A stretch of DNA of 15,969 bases from PBB1 sp031390425. Its GTDB lineage: Bacteria; Pseudomonadota; Gammaproteobacteria; Burkholderiales; Burkholderiaceae_C. The first letter of the stretch is position 1, and each line of letters opens with the position of its first letter. The notes below the pieces were generated by a model. It did no database searches. It was not told the origin of the DNA and saw only the letters and a program-made list of their open reading frames with translations. Below are positions 7,622-14,460 of the stretch, in pieces. The stretch covers positions 1-15,969 of the forward strand of contig JANMTL010000103.1 of NCBI GenBank assembly GCA_031390425.1. The letters run 5' to 3'. Made by a program: the position numbers and the translations under genes.

Positions 7622-8635
7622 TCAATTGCCTGCTGCGCCGATTTCGGCACCCAGCCAACACGCCAGCAGCGAAAAACTGACGAAGGCCAGCGCGGTGCTG
7701 ACCATGATGATTCGCGCGACCCGGCCGTTGTCGGCGCCGTAGCGCTCGGTCAGCAGCGACACATTGCTGGCGCTCGGCAGGGCTGCCGCCAGCACCAGCA
7801 CCGTCAACCCGAACTCCGGCACTGGCGCGCCCAGCGCGCGCGCTGACAGGCCCGCGCCGAGCACCAGCAGCGGGTGCAGCAGCAACTTGATCGCAACGAT
7901 CGGGCCGATCTGGCGCCACGGCGTTCGATGGCGGCTGTGCAGTCCGGCGCGCCACAGCACCGCGCCGATGGTGAACAGCGCCACCGGCGTCGCCGAATCG
8001 GCGAGCAGCTTCACCATCGTCGCCGCCGGGCCGGGCAGCGCGACATCGGCGGCGGCGGCCAGCGCGCCGAGTGCAATCGCCCACGGCAGCGGGTTGGTCA
8101 GCGCCGCCCTCAGCGAGCGCGCAACCGACCCCGCCACCGAACGGTCGGGTGTGCGTGCCGCAGCCTCGTGACGCGACTGCGCCAGCGCGATGCACAGCGT
8201 GCTGGTGAGCACCAGATCGACGAGGATGGTGCCGATCACCGGCCCGGCGGCTGGCGCACCGAGCAGCGCCACCAGCAGCGGAACCCCCATGAAGCCGGTG
8301 TTCGGAAAAGCCGCGACCAGGGCGCCGAACGCGGCGTTCTTCAGGTCGACGCCGCGCGGGGCGCGGTCGGCGCGGCGGTCCCAAGTCAGCGCCACCGTCA
8401 CGCCGACGATCACCAGCGCGCACGCCGCGTAGATCGCGATCAGCACCGGATCGATCAACTGCGCGAACGGCAGGCTGGCGCCGAAGTGAAACAGCATGCA
8501 CGGCAGCGCGAAGAACAGCACATACGCGTTCAGCCCCGGCACCGCGTCCACCGGCAACAGCCCGCGCCGGGCGGCCGCATAGCCGCACAGCACCAGCGCG
8601 AAGAACGGAATCGTGATCGTGAGAATCGCCTGCAT
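7622..8635 (-). CDS. AEC-family (auxin efflux carrier-like) permease
   Basis: This is a 337-residue inner-membrane protein with about ten hydrophobic segments in two groups of five, separated by a polar loop around residues 145-170. The AFPNTGFMGVPLL motif (near 109-121) and the second-half ALPSASNVSLLTERYG motif, each with a helix-breaking proline or asparagine, are typical of the AEC family (MdcF-like and YfdV-like proteins). Family members move organic anions or similar small molecules; the substrate cannot be predicted, because no metabolic gene is adjacent. ATG 8635 gives a normal N-terminus with the first membrane helix at about residues 3-20; the ribosome-binding site is weak. The gene is divergent from sppA across 119 bp. 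Catalase follows 112 bp downstream but has its own candidate promoter. Confidence 0.88.
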   Translation of the reverse strand: MQAILTITIPFFALVLCGYAAARRGLLPVDAVPGLNAYVLFFALPCMLFHFGASLPFAQLIDPVLIAIYAACALVIVGVTVALTWDRRADRAPRGVDLKNAAFGALVAAFPNTGFMGVPLLVALLGAPAAGPVIGTILVDLVLTSTLCIALAQSRHEAAARTPDRSVAGSVARSLRAALTNPLPWAIALGALAAAADVALPGPAATMVKLLADSATPVALFTIGAVLWRAGLHSRHRTPWRQIGPIVAIKLLLHPLLVLGAGLSARALGAPVPEFGLTVLVLAAALPSASNVSLLTERYGADNGRVARIIMVSTALAFVSFSLLACWLGAEIGAAGN

Positions 8636-8754
8636 GCGCGCCGGAGTATCTCAAGCGGTCTCGCCGATCCACCGCCGATCAGGGACAAGGCCGGGTCCTT
8701 GACGCGGTGCGCGCGTACAGTCTGTCGAGGCCCGTCTTTCGAAGTGGAGTTCCC

Positions 8755-10686
8755 ATGTCCTTGCGCCCCCTTTCCCAGTTGCGACGCGGCCTCGGCGGTG
8801 TGTGGCGGTTCGTCGACGCGGCGCGTCGCACGCTGCTGAATCTGCTGTTTCTGTTGCTGATCGCGCTGCTGCTGTTCGCGCTGTTCAAGCGCGACGCGCC
8901 CGGCTTGCAGGACAACACCGCGCTGGTGCTCGATCTGAAGGGCCCGTTGGTCGAGGAGCAATCGGGCGGCGTGCGCGACAACGCGCTGGCGCGCCTGCGC
9001 GGCGATCCGATGCAGAGCACGCGACTGCGTGACGTGCAGTCGGTGCTCGACGCCGCAGCAAGCGATCCGCGCATCACCCGCGTCGTGCTGCTGCTCGACG
9101 ATTTCCAGGGCGCCGGGCTCGCCAGCCTGCGCGATGTCACCACAGCGCTGGCGCGCTTCAAGGCCAGCGGCAAGCCAGTAATCGCGTGGGGATCCGGCTA
9201 CGACCAGAAGCAGTACTACCTCGCGGCGCATGCCAGCGAGGTGCTGATGCACCCGCTGGGCGCCGTCTACCTGGACGGATTCGGGCGCCTGCGCAACTAC
9301 TACCTCGACGCGCTCGACAAGCTCGGCGTCGGTGTCAGTCTGGTCAAGGTCGGCACCTTCAAGAGTGCGGCCGAACCGTTCATCGCCAACGGCCCGTCGC
9401 CGGCCGCCATGCAAGCCGACAGCGTGCTTTACAACGCGCTGTGGGCCACCTACACCGAAGGCATCGAGACGGCACGCCAACTGCCGCTCGGCAGCACGCA
9501 GGGCCTGATCGACGCGCTGCCCGAGCGCCTCGCCGCCGCCGGTGGCGACGCCGCCAAACTGGCGCTCGACGCCAAGCAGGTCGATGCCTTGAAGACCCGC
9601 GACGAGCTCCGCACGATGCTGATCGAGCGTGGTGTGCATGACGACGCGAGCAAGAGCTTTCGGCAGGTCTCGTTCGAGCAGTACCTGGCACGCCTGACAC
9701 CGGTGGTGAAAGGCCTCGCCACCGGCCGGGCGATCGGTGTCGTCGTCGCCGAAGGCGAGATCGTCGATGGCGTCGCTCCGGCCGGTGCGGTCGGTGGGCT
9801 GTCGACGGCGGCGCTGGTGCGCAAGGCACGCGAGGACGATGCGATCAAGGCGGTGGTGCTGCGCGTCAACTCGCCCGGCGGCAGCGTGTTCGGCTCCGAA
9901 CTGGTGCGCCGTGAACTCGAACTGACCCGGGCGGCGGGCAAGCCGGTGGTGGTGTCGATGGGCAACGTCGCGGCCTCGGGCGGGTACTGGATTTCGACCG
10001 CGTCCGACGAGGTGATGGCCGATGCGGCCACCGTCACCGGCTCGATCGGTGTCTTCGCGCTGCTGCCGAATGCGTCGCGCGCGATCGACAAGCTCGGCGT
10101 GCATGCCGAGGGCGTGACCACCACTTGGCTCGGCGCAGCGGCCGACCCGCGGCGCGAGCCCGACCCGCGCTTCATCGGTCTGGTGCAGACCAGCGTCGAT
10201 CACATCTACGCGGACTTCATCGGCAAGGTGGCGCAAGCCCGCAAGACCACGCCGCAGCAGATCGACGACGTGGCGCAGGGCCGCGTGTGGACCGGCCTGC
10301 AGGCCAAGGAGCGCGGGCTGGTCGACACGATCGGCGGGCTGAGCGATGCGATCCGTTCGGCCGCGCTGCGCGCCAAGCGGGTTCAAGGCGGCGACGTTGG
10401 GATGGCGGCGTCCAGCGCTGCGGCGCAGGCGCCGGACTTTCGCGTCGTCTACATCGACCGCGAGCCCGGCCGCTTCGAGCGCTTGCTCGAAGCCTTCGGC
10501 GGTGCGCGCGCCGTCGACGCCACCGTGAACGCGCTGGCCGCGCACCTCGATCTGCGGCTGGTCCCGGTCGGCCTGCCCGACAGCGTGGTCGGCTCGATCC
10601 GCCACGACCTGGGCTGGCTGGTTGAACTGGTGGATGGCCGCAAGCCGTTTACCGCCGTCACGCACTGCTTGTGTGATGCGCCGTGA
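8755..10686 (+). CDS. sppA: Signal peptide peptidase SppA, 67K type
   Basis: SppA is a membrane-bound serine protease that degrades signal peptides left in the membrane after protein export. The predicted protein has 643 residues (E. coli SppA 618). It has one N-terminal membrane anchor at about 26-45 preceded by arginines, then two related domains. The catalytic lysine is K203 in TFKSAAEPF of the first domain, and the serine nucleophile is S408 in VAASGGYW of the second, as expected for the double-length SppA with a split Lys/Ser dyad. VNSPGGSVFGSE (371-382) is a further family signature. Start ATG 8755 has a GGAG ribosome-binding site five bases upstream; an upstream in-frame ATG at 8707 would add 16 residues before that site. 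It is followed by a REP-like repeat and then rep. Confidence 0.95.
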   Translation: MSLRPLSQLRRGLGGVWRFVDAARRTLLNLLFLLLIALLLFALFKRDAPGLQDNTALVLDLKGPLVEEQSGGVRDNALARLRGDPMQSTRLRDVQSVLDAAASDPRITRVVLLLDDFQGAGLASLRDVTTALARFKASGKPVIAWGSGYDQKQYYLAAHASEVLMHPLGAVYLDGFGRLRNYYLDALDKLGVGVSLVKVGTFKSAAEPFIANGPSPAAMQADSVLYNALWATYTEGIETARQLPLGSTQGLIDALPERLAAAGGDAAKLALDAKQVDALKTRDELRTMLIERGVHDDASKSFRQVSFEQYLARLTPVVKGLATGRAIGVVVAEGEIVDGVAPAGAVGGLSTAALVRKAREDDAIKAVVLRVNSPGGSVFGSELVRRELELTRAAGKPVVVSMGNVAASGGYWISTASDEVMADAATVTGSIGVFALLPNASRAIDKLGVHAEGVTTTWLGAAADPRREPDPRFIGLVQTSVDHIYADFIGKVAQARKTTPQQIDDVAQGRVWTGLQAKERGLVDTIGGLSDAIRSAALRAKRVQGGDVGMAASSAAAQAPDFRVVYIDREPGRFERLLEAFGGARAVDATVNALAAHLDLRLVPVGLPDSVVGSIRHDLGWLVELVDGRKPFTAVTHCLCDAP

Positions 10687-10710
10687 TGACGGAGCAGCGC
10701 TCCGGTGTCG

Positions 10711-10814
10711 ACTCCCTAGCCCCCTTGGGAAGAGGGTGGGGTGACGGGCTGCGCGCCGCCGATGCGGCCGTGCACTGCCCTCACCCCCAGCCCTCTCCCA
10801 GAGGGTGAGAGAGT
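10711..10814. repeat. REP-like imperfect inverted repeat between sppA and rep
   Basis: The left arm at 10711-10749 and right arm at 10777-10814 are imperfect reverse complements of about 38 bases (left contains TTGGGAAGAGGGTGGGGTGA, right CCCTCACCCCCAGCCCTCTC), separated by a 27-base GC-rich loop. Within the right arm, CCCTC (10791-10795) and GAGGG (10801-10805) form a smaller hairpin. The composition resembles the dispersed CCCTCACCCC...CCCTCTCCC palindromes common in intergenic DNA of GC-rich Proteobacteria. It could act as a terminator-like barrier after sppA. The right arm also holds the GAGAG ribosome-binding site of rep. Confidence 0.7.
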
Positions 10815-10816
10815 CG

Positions 10817-12883
10817 ATGACCCCGGCCAGCCTGAACTCCGCGCAGCTCGAAGCGGTGCACCACCTCGGCGGCCCGTGCCTGGTGCTGGCCGGTGCAGGC
10901 TCTGGCAAGACGCGCGTCATCGTGCACAAGATCGCGCGGCTGCTCGACGCGGGCTACGCGCCGGGGCAGATTGCTGCGATCACCTTCACCAACAAGGCCG
11001 CGCAGGAGATGCGGGAGCGCGCCAAGCAACTGGTCGGCCCGCGTGCGGCGAAGTCGCTCGTGGTGAGCACCTTTCACTCGCTGGGCGTGCGCATCCTTCG
11101 CCAGGACGGCGCGCGGCTGGGGCTGAAGCCTCTTTTCAGCATCTTCGACAGCGATGACGTGCTCGGCTTGCTGAAGGATGCCGGCGCCAGCACCGACAAC
11201 GCGCTGGCGCGGCGCTGGCAATGGACGATCAGCGGTTGGAAGAATCAGGGGCTCGACAGCGATGCGGCCGAGGCGGCGGCAGCCGACGACGACGAACGCG
11301 TCGCCGCCCGCGTGATGAAACGCTACGAAGAGCGGCTGTCTGCGTATCAGGCCGTCGATTTCGATGACCTGATCGGGCTGCCCCACAAGCTGCTGCGGCA
11401 GGACGACGTGGTCCGCGCCAAGTGGCAAGAGACGCTGCGCTACGTGCTCGTCGACGAGGTGCAAGACACCAACACGATCCAGTATGAGCTGCTGAAGTGC
11501 CTCGTCGATCACCCCGACGAACGGCGCCGCGGCATGTTCACCGTGGTGGGCGACGACGACCAGAGCATCTACGGCTGGCGCGGCGCAACCATCGAGAATT
11601 TGAAGCGGCTGTCGGTCGAATACCCGCGCCTGAAGGTGATCGCGCTGGAGCAGAACTACCGCTCGACCGGCCACATCCTGCGCGCGGCCAACTGCGTGAT
11701 CGCCAACAACCCGAAGCTGTTCGAGAAAAAGCTGTGGAGCGACTTCGGCGACGGCGAGCCGGTGCGCGTGGTCGAGTGCGACGGCGAGGAGCACGAGGCC
11801 GAACGCACGGTCGCGCGCATTCAGTCCGTGCGCGGCGCCGGTGGATCAAGCATCGACTTCAAGGATTTCGCGATCTTGTATCGCGCGAACCACCAGGCCC
11901 GAATTTTTGAGAAAGCATTTCGAAAGGCCAACCTGCCCTACAAAGTGTCGGGCGGACAGAGCTTCTTCGACCGCGCCGAGATCCGAGACCTGTGCGCCTG
12001 GCTGCGCCTGCTGGTCAACCACGACGACGACCCGGCGTTTCTGCGCGCCGTCGGCACGCCAAAGCGCGGCATCGGCACGCAGACGTTGACAGCGCTCGGT
12101 GAGTTTGCCGGCCGCTGGAAGACCAGCCTCTACGAAGCGCTGTTCGCCGAATCGCTGGGCACCGCGGTATCGGCTCGCGCGATCGGCTCACTGCACGAGT
12201 TCGGCCGGTTCGTGGGCGACCTCGAATACCGCGCCCGCCACACGACGGGTGCCGAAGACGCCAAGGCGCTGCTGATGGGTTGGCTGAAGGACATCGGCTA
12301 CGAGCAGCATTTGATGGACGGAGAGGACAGCGAAAAGCTCGCCGCTGCGCGCTGGAGCAACGTGCTCGATTTCGTCGACTGGATCGCCAAGCGCTGCGGT
12401 GGCGAGATCGAAAACGACGGAGGAATGACCGTGGAGACCGAGCGAAAAAGCGTGCTCGACGTGGCGCAGACCATCTCGGTGATCATCAGCCTGGCCGAGC
12501 GCGGCGACGAGCAGAACGTGGTCACGCTGAGCACGCTGCACGCCGCCAAGGGCCTCGAATGGCTGCATGTGATGCTGGTCGGCGTCAACGAAGGGCTGCT
12601 GCCGTTTCGTTCCGAAGACGATGAGATGACGGCTGAACGACTCGAAGAAGAACGCCGCCTGATGTACGTCGGCATCACCCGCGCACGCAGCACGCTGCTG
12701 GTCAGCACGCTGCGCCGCCGCAAGAAGGGCCGCGACACGGTCCAGGGCGTGCCGAGCCGTTTCATCGGCGAGATGAAGCTGCACGAGGTGCAGGCCAAGG
12801 AAGATCCGCGCGAAAAGCTCAAGGCCTTGCGCGCGGCCGCCGCCCAGCGCGCCGCGCAGGCTGCGGCAAGCGTCCAAGGCTGA
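10817..12883 (+). CDS. rep: ATP-dependent DNA helicase Rep (UvrD/Rep superfamily 1A)
   Basis: Rep is a 3'-5' DNA helicase that helps replication forks pass obstacles and restart. The protein has 688 residues (E. coli Rep 673). SF1 motifs are all present: Walker A AGAGSGKT (25-32), ITFTNKAAQEMRER (Ia), DEVQDTN (213-219, II), GDDDQSIYGWRG (245-256, III), LEQNYRS (IV), TLHAAKGLEW (V) and YVGITRAR (617-624, VI). Length and motif sequence favour Rep over UvrD (about 720 residues) or PcrA. Motif II has valine where E. coli Rep has tyrosine (DEYQD). I chose ATG 10817, with GAGAG just upstream; GTG 10805 is in frame four codons earlier. The ribosome-binding site lies inside a long inverted repeat. 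A weak hairpin follows the stop. Confidence 0.94.
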   Translation: MTPASLNSAQLEAVHHLGGPCLVLAGAGSGKTRVIVHKIARLLDAGYAPGQIAAITFTNKAAQEMRERAKQLVGPRAAKSLVVSTFHSLGVRILRQDGARLGLKPLFSIFDSDDVLGLLKDAGASTDNALARRWQWTISGWKNQGLDSDAAEAAAADDDERVAARVMKRYEERLSAYQAVDFDDLIGLPHKLLRQDDVVRAKWQETLRYVLVDEVQDTNTIQYELLKCLVDHPDERRRGMFTVVGDDDQSIYGWRGATIENLKRLSVEYPRLKVIALEQNYRSTGHILRAANCVIANNPKLFEKKLWSDFGDGEPVRVVECDGEEHEAERTVARIQSVRGAGGSSIDFKDFAILYRANHQARIFEKAFRKANLPYKVSGGQSFFDRAEIRDLCAWLRLLVNHDDDPAFLRAVGTPKRGIGTQTLTALGEFAGRWKTSLYEALFAESLGTAVSARAIGSLHEFGRFVGDLEYRARHTTGAEDAKALLMGWLKDIGYEQHLMDGEDSEKLAAARWSNVLDFVDWIAKRCGGEIENDGGMTVETERKSVLDVAQTISVIISLAERGDEQNVVTLSTLHAAKGLEWLHVMLVGVNEGLLPFRSEDDEMTAERLEEERRLMYVGITRARSTLLVSTLRRRKKGRDTVQGVPSRFIGEMKLHEVQAKEDPREKLKALRAAAAQRAAQAAASVQG

Positions 12884-12901
12884 GGTTGAGGCGGCGCGCC
12901 C

Positions 12902-12933
12902 GAGCGCGGGAAGCCGGGCTGCGCTCAAGTCTT
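12902..12933 (+). terminator. Possible weak terminator after rep
   Basis: GAGCGC (12902-12907) pairs with GCGCTC (12921-12926), and the stem extends by one G-U and one G-C pair, followed by AAGTCTTT. The T-run is interrupted, so termination would be weak. It lies about 20 bases after the rep stop codon and upstream of the HD-GYP gene. Confidence 0.35.
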
Positions 12934-12961
12934 TGTGCCGGCGTACCGAAAACGGGCCATA

Positions 12962-12986
12962 CGGCGTTGACTTTTCATACACGCCG
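12962..12986 (+). promoter_or_regulatory. Inverted repeat directly before the HD-GYP start codon
   Basis: CGGCGT (12962-12967) and ACGCCG (12981-12986) are a perfect inverted repeat with a 13-base T-rich spacer, ending five bases before ATG 12992. No Shine-Dalgarno sequence is visible between the repeat and the start. As RNA it would form a hairpin that could limit ribosome access; as DNA it could be an operator. TTGACT at 12967-12972 overlaps it but has no matching -10 box at a usable distance. Confidence 0.35.
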
Positions 12987-12991
12987 CCCCC

Positions 12992-14458
12992 ATGAAATCC
13001 GCCACCGTCACCGAAACCATCGAAGTTGCCGCGCTGCAAATCGGCATGCACGTTCATCTGGACGGGGGATGGATGTCGCATCCGTTTCCGCGCTCCAACT
13101 TCAAGATCTCCAGCCCGGACCAGATTGCGACGCTGCGTTCGCTGGGTCTGGAGCGGGTGCGCTGGAGCCCGCAGGACAGCGAGTTCGCACCGACCACCGG
13201 TCGCTGGGACACGGCGAGCCTGCCGTCGCTCGAAGTTGCCGACGGCGACGCCGGGTCGGCGCTGGCAGACACGCCGGCGCTTTCGAGCACGCGGCCGCTG
13301 GACGCTGACGAGGCGCCGTCGCAGCCGAACCCCGCCCTGACCCCAGCGACGCCCTCGGCGGAGCCCCTGCCTGCTGCAGCGCCGTCACCGCTCGCCTCGG
13401 CGCCGGACGCCGTGCCCTCCGAGGGGGAGGGCGCAGCGCAGGCCACGGCCACGCTCGCGCGCACGGCCCACCGCGAAACGCTCAGCGAGCAGCGGCTGGC
13501 GCTGGCCGCCTGCGAGCGGCAGTTCTCGGAGGCCACGCGTGCTTCCAAGCTCGTCTTCGACAGCGTTGTCAGTCGGCCCGCGCTGGCCCGCCAGGGCGCC
13601 CAGACCCTGACCAGGGGTCTCCTCGACAAGATGATCGGCGCCGAAGACCTGTGCATCCGGCTGCTCAGCGAAGCGGCGGGCGACAAGGTCAGCGCGCATG
13701 CCGTCAACGTCAGCGTGATGTCGCTGCTGATGGGGCGCACCTTCGGCCTGACCGAAGCCGAGATGCTCGACCTCGGCATTGGCGCCCTGTTGCACGACAT
13801 CGGCAAGACCGACGTCCCCGAACGCTGTCGGCACGCTGAAGTCCACCACAGCGGGGCCGAGCAAAAACTCTACGAAAGCCACGTCGCCCACGGCATCGTG
13901 CAGGCTCGGCGCATGGAGCTCAGCGCCGGGGCGGCCATCGTCATCGCGCAGCATCACGAACACATCGACGGCAGCGGCTTTCCGCTCAAGCTGACCAGCG
14001 ACCGCACGACCGTGCCGTCGCGCATCGTCGCCCTGGTCAACCGCTACGACAACCTCTGCAATCCGGCCAACCCCAGCAAGGCGATCACCCCGCACGAGGC
14101 GGTGGCGCTGATGTTCGCGCAGGGCAAGAGCAAGTACGACCCGGCCATCCTCGGCGCTTTCATCAAGATGATGGGTGTGTACCCGGCCGGCTCGGTGGTC
14201 CAGCTCACCGATGAGCGCTATGCGATGGTGGTCGGCATCAACTCCTCCCGTCCGCTCAAGCCGCGGGTGCTGGTGCACGAGCCCGGCGTGCCGCGCGACG
14301 AGGCGCTGGTCATCGATCTGGAGCGGGTGGCCGGGCTCGGCATCCGGCGCAGCTTGAAACCGACGGCGCTGCCGCCGCGCACGCTCGACTACCTGTCGCC
14401 GCGGCCGCGGGTCAGCTACTTCTTCGAGCCGACGCAGCAAACGGACGTGACCGCGTGA
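12992..14458 (+). CDS. DUF3391 / HD-GYP domain cyclic di-GMP phosphodiesterase
   Basis: The 488-residue protein should hydrolyse c-di-GMP in the cytoplasm. Residues about 8-70 match the DUF3391 type (LQIGMHVHLDGGWMSHPF, FKISSPDQI) that often precedes HD-GYP domains. Residues about 85-155 are a Pro/Ala/Ser linker. The HD-GYP core follows with H236, HDIGKTDVP (H268, D269, G271, K272), H297/H300, HHEHIDGSGFP (H321, H322, E323, D326, G329, P331) and D353. The metal ligands and the GYP-type motif are therefore intact except for F330 in place of tyrosine. There is no membrane segment or receiver domain. ATG 12992 starts just before DUF3391, but no clear ribosome-binding site is seen. The stop is two bases before the ATG of the GGDEF-EAL gene, so the pair is probably one operon. 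Confidence 0.92.
   Translation: MKSATVTETIEVAALQIGMHVHLDGGWMSHPFPRSNFKISSPDQIATLRSLGLERVRWSPQDSEFAPTTGRWDTASLPSLEVADGDAGSALADTPALSSTRPLDADEAPSQPNPALTPATPSAEPLPAAAPSPLASAPDAVPSEGEGAAQATATLARTAHRETLSEQRLALAACERQFSEATRASKLVFDSVVSRPALARQGAQTLTRGLLDKMIGAEDLCIRLLSEAAGDKVSAHAVNVSVMSLLMGRTFGLTEAEMLDLGIGALLHDIGKTDVPERCRHAEVHHSGAEQKLYESHVAHGIVQARRMELSAGAAIVIAQHHEHIDGSGFPLKLTSDRTTVPSRIVALVNRYDNLCNPANPSKAITPHEAVALMFAQGKSKYDPAILGAFIKMMGVYPAGSVVQLTDERYAMVVGINSSRPLKPRVLVHEPGVPRDEALVIDLERVAGLGIRRSLKPTALPPRTLDYLSPRPRVSYFFEPTQQTDVTA
13414..13432. repeat. REP-like hairpin inside the HD-GYP linker
   Basis: GCCCTCC (13414-13420) and GGAGGGC (13426-13432) form a perfect 7-bp stem with a 5-base GAGGG loop. It lies in the low-complexity linker of the HD-GYP gene, within a segment (about 13333-13440) whose composition resembles the intergenic repeat before rep. 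It may be a REP-like element read in frame, or simply chance in Pro/Gly/Glu codons. Confidence 0.35.
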
Positions 14459-14460
14459 GG

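Noticed and set aside
5884..7680. A 598-codon open frame on the plus strand
   Set aside because: It lies opposite catalase, whose conserved residues are unmistakable, and it runs through the catalase terminator and promoter. No recognisable protein features.
8699..8721. TTGACG and TACAGT upstream of sppA as a promoter
   Set aside because: The boxes are only 11 bases apart, too close for a sigma-70 promoter; no better pair was found in the 119-bp divergent spacer.
8530..10929. A 799-codon open frame on the minus strand
   Set aside because: It is antisense to sppA in register with its codon bias; the translation is Arg/His/Gln-rich with no domain, and it also crosses the end of the permease gene and the REP-like spacer. 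It is an artefact of high GC at third codon positions.
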